Assembly: GCA_002688155.1 (NCBI GenBank)
Contig: NZCH01000063.1
Span: 1 to 8,585 of the forward strand
Origin: Phycisphaerae bacterium
GTDB lineage: Bacteria > Planctomycetota > Phycisphaerae > Phycisphaerales > Phycisphaeraceae
DNA length: 8,585 nucleotides
Direction: 5' to 3'
In this document: in pieces, positions 1 to 5,334 of the stretch
Numbering within the stretch: the stretch's first letter is position 1
How the letters are laid out: each line of letters opens with the position of its first letter
Translations under genes and position numbers: made by a program
Notes under the pieces: generated by a model
Databases searched by the model: none
What the model saw: the letters and a program-made list of their open reading frames with translations, nothing else
What the model was told of the DNA's origin: nothing

Positions 1-329
1 ACGTCGAACAGGTGCATCGACCCGCCGTACCCGCGCGACACGCCGGTCGCTCCGCCGTGAATCTCCGCAGCGATTTTGTTCAGATCCATGCCCTGCGCGA
101 TCGCATGCCCGTGCCCGCGATACGTGCTGAACACGTAGTCATCAGGCAAAAGCGTGCTGAACACGCCCACCGCGATCGCCTCGTGACCTTCTGATGAGTG
201 CAACGCGCCCGGCGTTTGCCCTGCCTTGATCCGTCTGGCAAACACTTCGATCGTCTTCTGCTCGAACAGCCGAATGCACACCATCGTCGCGTACATGTGC
301 GTGAGTTGTTCAGCGTTGAATGCAGCCAT
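1..329 (-). CDS. 2-oxo-acid dehydrogenase E1 component, alpha subunit (N-terminal part)
   Basis: The first 109 residues of a thiamine-diphosphate-dependent E1-alpha subunit of the pyruvate/acetoin/branched-chain 2-oxo-acid dehydrogenase family; the rest lies beyond the left edge. Family enzymes decarboxylate a 2-oxo acid (or cleave acetoin) and pass the acyl group to a lipoyl carrier in the cytoplasm. Visible family signatures are the helix MYATMVCIRLFEQK (12-25), the conserved block ALHSSEGHEAIAVG (42-55), STYRGHGHAIAQG (68-80), AAEIHGG (87-93) and GYGGSMHLFD (100-109). The GDG...N thiamine-diphosphate motif would come later and is not visible. The ATG at 329-327 follows the stop of the lipoyl gene after one base (TAA-C-ATG) and has no obvious Shine-Dalgarno of its own, so translational coupling is likely. 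The substrate cannot be told from this part: PdhA, AcoA and BkdA-type subunits all look alike here. Confidence 0.9.
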   Translation of the reverse strand, partial: MAAFNAEQLTHMYATMVCIRLFEQKTIEVFARRIKAGQTPGALHSSEGHEAIAVGVFSTLLPDDYVFSTYRGHGHAIAQGMDLNKIAAEIHGGATGVSRGYGGSMHLFD

Positions 330-330
330 G

Positions 331-561
331 TTACGAAAGCTCGATCAGCAACTGGTCCACTTCCACGGCATCGCCCGGCTTCACGTGAATTACCGCGACC
401 GTCCCCGCGTGCGGCGACTCGACCTCGACGATCGACTTGTCCATTTCAACCGCCACGACGGGGTCGCCAACCGCAATGACGTCGCCCACCTCAACAAGGA
501 TTTCACTGATCTGACCCCCATCGCCGGCGTCGTTGAGTTGGGAAAAGGTGATTGGGTGCAT
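331..561 (-). CDS. Free-standing lipoyl (biotinyl/lipoyl) domain protein
   Basis: A 76-residue protein that is one lipoyl domain and nothing else. The attachment lysine is K42 in VEMDKSIVEVESPHAG, the classic DKxxxEVxSPxxG hairpin turn. The paired strands ISEILVEVGDVIAVGDPVV before it and VIHVKPGDAVEVDQLLIEL after it complete the beta-barrel. Such a domain is normally the N-terminus of an E2 acyltransferase; here no linker or catalytic domain follows and the gene stops directly in front of the E1-alpha gene. The likely role is a mobile acyl or acetaldehyde carrier for that E1 (inference). The ATG at 561-559 is chosen because it starts the domain at the usual place. A TTG at 579-577 would add six residues (MTKLRP) and neither has a clear Shine-Dalgarno. 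MDK rather than MKM favours lipoyl over biotin. Confidence 0.87.
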   Translation of the reverse strand: MHPITFSQLNDAGDGGQISEILVEVGDVIAVGDPVVAVEMDKSIVEVESPHAGTVAVIHVKPGDAVEVDQLLIELS

Positions 562-598
562 GGGTCGCAGTTTAGTCAAACAGCACGAATCGAAACGC

Positions 599-629
599 AG
601 CGGCCCGGTGCACCTGTGGTGCGACCGCT
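599..629. repeat. Stem-loop repeat, copy 1
   Basis: Intergenic palindrome between the PhyH and lipoyl genes. The outer stem is AGCGG (599-603) with CCGCT (625-629). The inner stem is GCACC (610-614) with GGTGC (618-622) and a TGT loop. The same design recurs at 5199-5225 and, more degenerate, at 5368-5398. Positions 602-627 match 5371-5396 at 22 of 26 bases, all differences being transitions. On the leftward transcript it could act as a processing or stability hairpin between the two genes; no T-run follows, so a simple terminator is unlikely. Confidence 0.6.
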
Positions 630-646
630 ACGCGCAGGCGGCACGA

Positions 647-1459
647 TCACGGATACACGATCGGGTACTCATCGTCGGCAAAGGGTTGACCGTCCAGTGC
701 GGCCAGGTCCACGTCGGGGTAAAGGTATTGAATTGCCGGACGGTTGCGGTACACGGCATTCGCGGGCATGTACCGCGTGATGTAAACCCGCCGCGGCCGG
801 TCGGTGTTGTTCGCCGCGGAGTAGTGAAGGATGTTGCTGTGATGAAACATCACTTCGCCCGCCTTCATGGGCACGATCGCGGAGTTGGAGAAATCAATGC
901 CCGCCTTCTCATAGTTTTCACGGCATTGCTCCCCCGGCAACGTCAACTCACCGAGTTTGTGCGATCCGGGGATGTACTGCATGCAACCGGTCTCGTGGCC
1001 CACGTCGTCCAGGGGCATCCACGACGTAATGTCGGGCAAGGTATTGTACCCGGTCGGGAAGTCCTGATGCCAAATGGATTGTCGCGACTTGCCCTTACCC
1101 GGCGGCTTGTACAGCACCATGTCCGACAGGAACCGGATCGACCCGACGCCGACGAGCGCCGCGATGATCTGGCCGCGCCTGCGGTCGATCGCGTACCTGC
1201 GAATGACGTCGGACAGTTTCCACAGCATGCACATTTGAAGAAACCGCTCGTGTCCGACCGGCGCCGCGTCCTCGCCCTCCTCGGGCCACAGGTCCGTGCG
1301 GTACACGTCGGGGTAATCGCCGTCGATGAAACACTGCACTTCGTCGCGAAGGCCACGCTGCTCCTGCTCGCTGAACATCGGCCCGTAGTGCAGGTAGCCA
1401 TTTTCTCGAAAGAAACGTACCTGCCCGTCGGTGACAAGTTCTCGTTCGGCGACGGTCAC
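647..1459 (-). CDS. Phytanoyl-CoA dioxygenase (PhyH) family protein
   Basis: A 270-residue non-haem Fe(II)/2-oxoglutarate oxygenase of the PhyH family, which hydroxylates small-molecule or CoA-linked substrates. Numbered from the GTG at 1459, the iron-binding facial triad is H131 and D133 in WHQDFPTGY and H212 in HSNILHYSAANN. R223, eleven residues after that His, is the expected 2-oxoglutarate-binding Arg. The N-terminal QVRFFRENGYL helix is typical of the family, as are WMPLDDVGHETGCMQYIPGSH and MKAGEVMFHHS. The start is uncertain. In-frame starts at 1540 (GTG) and 1513 (ATG) would add 18-27 residues with no family resemblance, and a TATAAT box lies inside that extension, so GTG 1459 is preferred. 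The family is very broad and the substrate cannot be inferred. It is the first gene of the leftward cluster, 85 bp ahead of the lipoyl gene. Confidence 0.9.
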   Translation of the reverse strand: MTVAERELVTDGQVRFFRENGYLHYGPMFSEQEQRGLRDEVQCFIDGDYPDVYRTDLWPEEGEDAAPVGHERFLQMCMLWKLSDVIRRYAIDRRRGQIIAALVGVGSIRFLSDMVLYKPPGKGKSRQSIWHQDFPTGYNTLPDITSWMPLDDVGHETGCMQYIPGSHKLGELTLPGEQCRENYEKAGIDFSNSAIVPMKAGEVMFHHSNILHYSAANNTDRPRRVYITRYMPANAVYRNRPAIQYLYPDVDLAALDGQPFADDEYPIVYP

Positions 1460-1465
1460 GGGTGC

Positions 1466-1471
1466 ATTATA
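1466..1471 (-). promoter_or_regulatory. Candidate -10 box for the leftward cluster
   Basis: On the minus strand 1471-1466 reads TATAAT, a perfect sigma70 -10 hexamer. No good -35 is visible: 16-18 bp upstream are CATCTG, GCATCT and TGCATC. A start about 7 bp downstream falls on or next to the GTG at 1459, so the transcript may be leaderless. Confidence 0.4.
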
Positions 1472-1547
1472 ACGGGCTCGATCGGAGCAGATGCACTCCC
1501 TGCATGGTGTCATGTCACTGGAAATTCGCGTGCAAGTCACGATCGGT

Positions 1548-1579
1548 TGTCGCGGGATGGTGCATCGACCCGCGCGACA
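1548..1579. repeat. Imperfect inverted repeat in the divergent promoter region
   Basis: TGTCGCGGG (1548-1556) is mirrored by CCCGCGCGACA (1569-1579), with two extra bases (CG) in the right arm and a 12-base centre. It sits between the two divergent transcription units, upstream of both candidate -10 boxes. That position suits an operator or a cruciform/hairpin, but no regulator is encoded in the window, so the role is unknown. Confidence 0.35.
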
Positions 1580-1650
1580 GGCTGACCATGGATCTCGTGC
1601 GCCAGTTGAACCAGGTGCGACATGCCGCCACCTCCATCAGATCAATCCAC

Positions 1651-1658
1651 TATATACT
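1651..1658 (+). promoter_or_regulatory. Candidate -10 region for the aminotransferase operon
   Basis: TATATACT contains TATACT (1653-1658), five of six matches to the sigma70 -10. The region 17 bp upstream (ACCTCC) is a poor -35. Transcription from about 1665 would give a leader of roughly 30 bases before the start codon. Confidence 0.3.
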
Positions 1659-1693
1659 TGGCGCGATCGCAACTACAACGTAACGGAGACATG

Positions 1694-2650
1694 ATGAGTA
1701 GCGAACCAAGACAGCGTGAGGTGTACTTCAACGGCCGATACGTGCCCGAATCGCAGGCGTCGGTGTCGATCTACGACTCGGCGCTGATGTTCGGCGACAT
1801 GGCGTTTGAGTTCACACGCACGTTCAAACACAAACCGTTTCGCCTGCGCGAGCACCTCGATCGGCTGTACGCGTCGATGAAGATTCTACGCATCGATCCG
1901 GGCATGAGCCTCGACGAGATGGAGAAGGTTACGCTTGAAGTCCTGGAGCACAACGCTCCGCTGGTTCAACCGGAAATTGATTTTCAAATACTGCACGACA
2001 TATCGCGCGGTGTGCTTGGCCCGTACCAGCGTGTGATCGGCAACGAGCGCGATGCGACCGGCCCGACGGTGGCCATCAGCACATATCCAATGGACTTGCA
2101 CCTCGCGAGTTTCGCGCCGCTTTTCGACGAGGGCGTGCGTGCGGTGATTCCGCGCCAGCGCGCGATTCCTTCGCACCTGCTGGACGCGAAGATGAAAACG
2201 CGCAGCCGGCAGCATTACCAGATCGCGAACCAGCAGACCAGTGACGTTGACCCCAAGGCGTGGGCGGTGCTCATCGATATGGACGGCTTTATCGCCGAGG
2301 GGACCGGGGCGAACGTGTTCGTTGTGATCGACGGCGTGCTGTACACGCCCGAACGGCGAAACATTCTGCGGGGCGTCAGCCGCGGCGCCGTGTTTGATCT
2401 GGCGAACGAACTGGGCATCGACTGCCATGAGCGCAACCTCGACCCATATGACATGCACACTGCCGACGAGGCGTTCTTTACATCCACGCCGTTTTGCATG
2501 GTGAGCATCACGCACCTGGACGGCCTTCCGATCAGCGAAGGCGCACCTGGACCGATTGTGAAGCAATTGCTCGACGCGTGGTCGAAGCTGGTCGGCGTGG
2601 ACATCCCCGGACAGGCGCGGTGGTGTGCGGAGCATGTGAAAGGTACGTGA
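1694..2650 (+). CDS. Class IV aminotransferase (branched-chain/D-amino-acid aminotransferase-like)
   Basis: A 318-residue pyridoxal-phosphate enzyme of fold type IV, close to the 309 residues of E. coli IlvE. The N-terminal domain shows YFNGRYVPES (11-20), SIYDSALMFGDMAFEF (25-40) and FRLREHLDRLYAS (49-61). The Schiff-base lysine is probably K168 in AKMKTRSRQHY (K166 is the alternative). Its 34-residue distance to E202 in FIAEGTGANVF equals the K159-E193 spacing of E. coli IlvE. GVLYTPERRNILRGVSR (214-230) is the phosphate-binding stretch and FFTSTPFCMVSITHLDG (261-277) the C-terminal cofactor loop. IlvE, D-amino-acid aminotransferase and (R)-amine transaminases share these motifs, so the substrate is open. 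ATG 1694 is preferred over ATG 1691 because GGAG (1685-1688) is then 5 bases away rather than 2. The dehydrogenase follows after 43 bp and is probably cotranscribed. Confidence 0.9.
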   Translation: MSSEPRQREVYFNGRYVPESQASVSIYDSALMFGDMAFEFTRTFKHKPFRLREHLDRLYASMKILRIDPGMSLDEMEKVTLEVLEHNAPLVQPEIDFQILHDISRGVLGPYQRVIGNERDATGPTVAISTYPMDLHLASFAPLFDEGVRAVIPRQRAIPSHLLDAKMKTRSRQHYQIANQQTSDVDPKAWAVLIDMDGFIAEGTGANVFVVIDGVLYTPERRNILRGVSRGAVFDLANELGIDCHERNLDPYDMHTADEAFFTSTPFCMVSITHLDGLPISEGAPGPIVKQLLDAWSKLVGVDIPGQARWCAEHVKGT

Positions 2651-2693
2651 CGCAACAAAGACGGCGGTGAGGCAGACGCGCTAGGAGCATTCA

Positions 2694-3746
2694 ATGCCGA
2701 CCAGGCGACTTGCCGCCACGCTGCAGGGCGACGGGCACATTCGGCTTGTTGAACAGGACGTGCCCCAGGTGAAGGCCGGGCAGGTGCTTGTCCAGGTGCA
2801 TGCTTCGCTGGTCAGCCCGGGCTCGGAGTTTCGTGGTGGTTGGCGGGCACTGTGCGAGCAGCGTGACAAGCCGCGTAGCGGCGTCGAACCGCAAACATTT
2901 GGTTACGCCAACGCCGGCGTCGTGGTCGAAACGGGCGTTGGTGTCGAGCGTTTTTCAGTAGGCGACCGCGTTGCGTGCATGGGAGCCGGGTATGCGCTGC
3001 ATGCAAACTTCGCCGTCGCACCTCATCACCTTTGCGTGGCATTGCCAGACAATGTCACTTTCGCGCAGGGTTCGTACGCACACCTTGCATCAACAGCCAT
3101 ACACACGTCACGGCGCGGCGAGCCGCAACTGGGCGAGTTCGTCGGCGTCATCGGGCTTGGACTCATCGGTCAACTTTCAGCACGGATGCACCAACTGTCC
3201 GGGTGTTACGTCGCGGGCTGGGACAAGATCGCAAAGCGGCGTGAGATCGCGAGCGGCTGGGGCATCGACTCGGCCAACTCTCCGGCGGAGCAACCACTCG
3301 CGGACTTGACGCGTGAGTTCACCGCCGGTGCCGGGCTTGATGCGGCCGTGATCGCATTCGGCGGCGACGCGACAGGCGTCATCGACGAACTCGACCAGTG
3401 CCTGAAGGTATCGCCCGACGGCCACACCATGGGGCGAATCGTCATCGTCGGCGGCGCCGGTTACACGTTCACGCACCGCACGACCAATCACGACATACGC
3501 ATCGCCGCCCGCACCGGGCCGGGCTATCACGACGAGTTGTGGGAGCACGGCGACGATTACCCGCCCGTCTTCATGCGCTGGACCACGCGCACCAACCTCG
3601 AACTGTGCGTCCGACTCATCCACGAGGGCAAACTCAATGTCGACACGCTCACCACGCACAGTATTGACTTCAGTGACGTTGAACGCCAGGTCGACGCTAT
3701 CCTCGACGAACCAGACGATATTCTTGGTGTAGTCTTTGAGTACTGA
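2694..3746 (+). CDS. Medium-chain dehydrogenase/reductase lacking zinc ligands
   Basis: A 350-residue NAD(P)-dependent oxidoreductase of the MDR (alcohol dehydrogenase-like) superfamily. The GroES-like domain carries SLVSPGSEFRGG (38-49), the SPGTE-type motif that replaces the usual Cys zinc ligand, and FGYANAGVV (69-77) where GHE is normally found. The four-Cys structural-zinc lobe is also absent, so catalysis is probably zinc-independent. The Rossmann motif is GVIGLGLIG (151-159). An acidic residue (D177 in AGWDKIAKRR) at the end of the second strand favours NAD(H). The C-terminal block with GPGYHDELWEHGDDYP (275-290) and RWTTRTNLELCVRLI (295-309) resembles the MDR half of bi-domain oxidoreductases and BchC-like proteins. 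The start is well supported by AGGAG (2683-2687), 6 bases before ATG. It probably works with the aminotransferase upstream on an amino or keto compound or a sugar, but the substrate is unknown. Confidence 0.87.
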   Translation: MPTRRLAATLQGDGHIRLVEQDVPQVKAGQVLVQVHASLVSPGSEFRGGWRALCEQRDKPRSGVEPQTFGYANAGVVVETGVGVERFSVGDRVACMGAGYALHANFAVAPHHLCVALPDNVTFAQGSYAHLASTAIHTSRRGEPQLGEFVGVIGLGLIGQLSARMHQLSGCYVAGWDKIAKRREIASGWGIDSANSPAEQPLADLTREFTAGAGLDAAVIAFGGDATGVIDELDQCLKVSPDGHTMGRIVIVGGAGYTFTHRTTNHDIRIAARTGPGYHDELWEHGDDYPPVFMRWTTRTNLELCVRLIHEGKLNVDTLTTHSIDFSDVERQVDAILDEPDDILGVVFEY

Positions 3747-3748
3747 TC

Positions 3749-3833
3749 CGGAAGGTCGGAAAGTCACCAGCCGTTGTGATTCTCGGGTCCGTGACGATTC
3801 GCAACTCCTGACTTGTGACTTTCTGACTTTTCG
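3749..3833 (+). terminator. Large imperfect palindrome after the dehydrogenase gene
   Basis: Beginning 2 bp after the TGA, 3749-3767 pairs with 3815-3833: core AAGGTCGGAAAGTCAC (3752-3767) with GTGACTTTCTGACTTT (3815-3830), extended by three pairs. As RNA this is 19 pairs, three of them G-U. Inside it, CAG/CTG (3768-3770/3808-3810) and an imperfect GTTGTGATTC/GATTCGCAAC helix continue the fold. TTTT at 3828-3831 lies within the outer arm. It could end or protect the dehydrogenase transcript. Stem and loop are too large for a textbook intrinsic terminator, so a REP-like or MITE-like palindromic repeat is equally possible. Confidence 0.5.
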
Positions 3834-3857
3834 ACTCTCATTTCTGACTGTCCGACT
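3809..3857 (+). repeat. Degenerate TGACT/CGACT word array
   Basis: Six copies of (T/C)GACT start at 3809, 3816, 3824, 3832, 3845 and 3853, mostly 7-8 bp apart; the first three read TGACTT. The array overlaps the right arm of the preceding palindrome and runs to the base before the MFS start codon. No Shine-Dalgarno can be found in it. It may be a repeat remnant or a binding array for a nucleic-acid-binding protein. Confidence 0.5.
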
Positions 3858-5135
3858 ATGCCAAAAACCCAACACGACTCATACGCCGCGTTTCGCGTGC
3901 GTGACTTTCGGCTGTTTTTTGTGGGCATGTCGGTCGCGCTGATCGGGACGCGGGTTCAGACAACGGCGATTTACTGGGACATTTTTGCGCGCACGGAGCA
4001 AGCGTTGTCGCTGGGGATCGTGGGGCTGGTGCAGGTGATTCCGGTGTTCGCGCTGGCGTTGCCCGCAGGATACCTGGCCGACCGGTTCAACCGTAAGCGG
4101 GTCATGATGATCGGGCTGCTGGGCACGTCGCTGACGTCGATTGGTCTGGCGTGGCTGTCGATGCGGCAACTCGACGTGACGCTGATTTATGCCGCACTGG
4201 CGCTGGACGCAGCGATTCATTCGCTGACCTGGCCCGCACGGTCGGCGATCCTTCCGCAACTCGTGCCCGACGACACGTTCGCCAATGCCATGACGTGGCG
4301 CAGCATGTCGTTTCAGATGTCGTCCGTGGCGGGGCCGGCGCTGGGCGGGGTCGTGCTGCTCGTGAGCGTGTCGGGCGCGTACGTGATCAGCGCGGTCAGC
4401 ACGCTGTTCTTCGCGATCATGCTGCTGTTCGTGCGATGCGAATACGCGCAGCAGACGACCGACCGCGCAGCCAACTGGCGGCAGTTCGCGTCGTCCATGT
4501 TCGATGGCATACGCTTCGTCTGGCACAAACGCATTCTGCTGGCCGTCATTGGGCTGGACATGTTCGCCGTGCTGTTCGGCGGGTGCATCTACCTTCTGCC
4601 GATTTTCGCCAGGAAGATTCTTAAGGTCAGTGAAGTCGAGTACGGCTATCTCCTCGCAGCGCCCGCGATCGGCGCGATGGTCACCGCCCTGTTGATCGCG
4701 CACCTGCCTCCGATTCAGCGCGCGGGACGAACGCTGTTGCTGGCGGTCGTGGGGTTCGGGCTGGCGACGATCGTATTTGGCCTGTCGCAAAGCTTCCTGC
4801 TGTCGTGGGCGATGCTCTGCCTGACCGGTGCGTGCGACAACGTGAGCGTGGTCATTCGGCACACGCTGGTGCAACTGCTCACGCCCGACCAGATGCGCGG
4901 GCGGGTGTCGGCTGTGAACACGATCTTCATCAGCACGTCCAACGAACTGGGCGGGTTTGAGTCCGGGACGGTGGCGCACTTTTTCGGGCCGGTCGTGTCG
5001 GTCGTCAGCGGCGGCATCGGCACGCTGGTGGTCGTGGTGGCAGCGGCGTTCGGGTCGCGCACGCTTCGCCGGTTCGGACCGCTCGCTGGCTCAGAGCCTG
5101 AGGAACTGGTAGCGGATGAGGACGTAATTTCATGA
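3858..5135 (+). CDS. MFS transporter, EntS-like exporter family
   Basis: A 425-residue inner-membrane transporter of the major facilitator superfamily with about twelve hydrophobic segments and a charged C-terminal tail (from about 400). MFS motif A is GYLADRFNRKR (71-81), between TM2 and TM3. WPARSAILPQLVPDDTFANA (125-144) and SVAGPALGG (156-164) are typical of the EntS/MFS_3 group of drug and siderophore exporters. The late DQMRGRVSAVNT (344-355) and NELGGFESG (362-370) belong to the same group. Length fits the family (about 400-430). Substrate is not predictable, and no siderophore genes are nearby. The ATG follows the TGACT/CGACT array directly with no Shine-Dalgarno, so translation efficiency or the start itself is slightly uncertain. 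It lies 111 bp after the dehydrogenase with a large palindrome between, so cotranscription is doubtful. Confidence 0.92.
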   Translation: MPKTQHDSYAAFRVRDFRLFFVGMSVALIGTRVQTTAIYWDIFARTEQALSLGIVGLVQVIPVFALALPAGYLADRFNRKRVMMIGLLGTSLTSIGLAWLSMRQLDVTLIYAALALDAAIHSLTWPARSAILPQLVPDDTFANAMTWRSMSFQMSSVAGPALGGVVLLVSVSGAYVISAVSTLFFAIMLLFVRCEYAQQTTDRAANWRQFASSMFDGIRFVWHKRILLAVIGLDMFAVLFGGCIYLLPIFARKILKVSEVEYGYLLAAPAIGAMVTALLIAHLPPIQRAGRTLLLAVVGFGLATIVFGLSQSFLLSWAMLCLTGACDNVSVVIRHTLVQLLTPDQMRGRVSAVNTIFISTSNELGGFESGTVAHFFGPVVSVVSGGIGTLVVVVAAAFGSRTLRRFGPLAGSEPEELVADEDVIS

Positions 5136-5172
5136 TTGACAAATTCTTACGTTACAATCATGCAGGCGGCAA

Positions 5173-5184
5173 GATTTTAAAATC
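5173..5184. repeat. Perfect 12-bp palindrome GATTTTAAAATC
   Basis: GATTTT followed by its exact complement AAAATC, flanked by GGCAA (5168-5172) and TTGCC (5187-5191), which also pair if two bases bulge. It lies 37 bp after the MFS stop and could be an operator or a weak 3'-end hairpin. Confidence 0.4.
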
Positions 5185-5190
5185 GATTGC

Positions 5191-5225
5191 CCGCTTGTAG
5201 CGGTAGCACCGAAGGTGCATCCGGC
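5191..5225. repeat. Stem-loop repeat, copy 2
   Basis: CCGCT (5191-5195) and AGCGG (5199-5203) form a hairpin with a TGT loop, followed by GCACC (5206-5210) and GGTGC (5214-5218) with a GAA loop, then CCGGC (5221-5225). The order AGCGG, GCACC, three bases, GGTGC, two bases, CCG is that of copy 1 at 599-629. AGCGG can therefore pair either with the upstream CCGCT or partly with the downstream CCG. Confidence 0.6.
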
Positions 5226-5288
5226 GGAAAGTCACACGCGACCATCTGTTAACTCAGCAATCCAGCGCTTCGAAATACGCGAGCCTCA

Positions 5289-5323
5289 TATAATGTAACT
5301 ATTTATTTCAATTATGGTTACAT
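5289..5323 (+). promoter_or_regulatory. TATAAT box overlapping an inverted repeat
   Basis: TATAAT (5289-5294) is a perfect -10 hexamer, but no good -35 is found 16-18 bp upstream. Its end overlaps the left arm of the inverted repeat ATGTAAC (5293-5299) / GTTACAT (5317-5323), separated by 17 AT-rich bases. This is an operator-like arrangement just upstream of the GC-rich structured stretch. Confidence 0.3.
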
Positions 5324-5334
5324 GCAATCCAGGC

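Noticed and set aside
331..579. Biotin carrier protein instead of lipoyl carrier
   Set aside because: The attachment lysine is in MDKS, not the MKM of biotin carriers, and the neighbour is an E1-alpha gene.
533..1585. 350-codon open frame on the plus strand opposite the PhyH gene
   Set aside because: It is the antisense of a protein with intact iron-binding motifs, its translation shows no family features, and long antisense frames are expected in GC-rich DNA.
1886..2635. 249-codon minus-strand frame opposite the aminotransferase
   Set aside because: Antisense shadow with no recognisable domain; the sense frame carries conserved class IV motifs and a Shine-Dalgarno.
3177..3875. 232-codon minus-strand frame over the dehydrogenase end and the palindrome
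   Set aside because: Arg/Val-rich antisense product with no family features, spanning a stop-proximal palindrome; the sense frame is a recognisable MDR protein.
3879..4979. 366-codon open frame on the minus strand opposite the MFS gene
   Set aside because: The product is a low-complexity Arg/His/Gln-rich sequence typical of an antisense frame; the plus strand encodes a clear MFS transporter.
3858..5135. MFS gene as an enterobactin exporter (entS)
   Set aside because: Only general family motifs are present and no siderophore synthesis or receptor genes are nearby, so the specific name is not justified.
5136..5158. TTGACA followed by TACAAT as a promoter
   Set aside because: The two hexamers are only 11 bp apart, too short for sigma70, and no second -10 sits at 16-18 bp.
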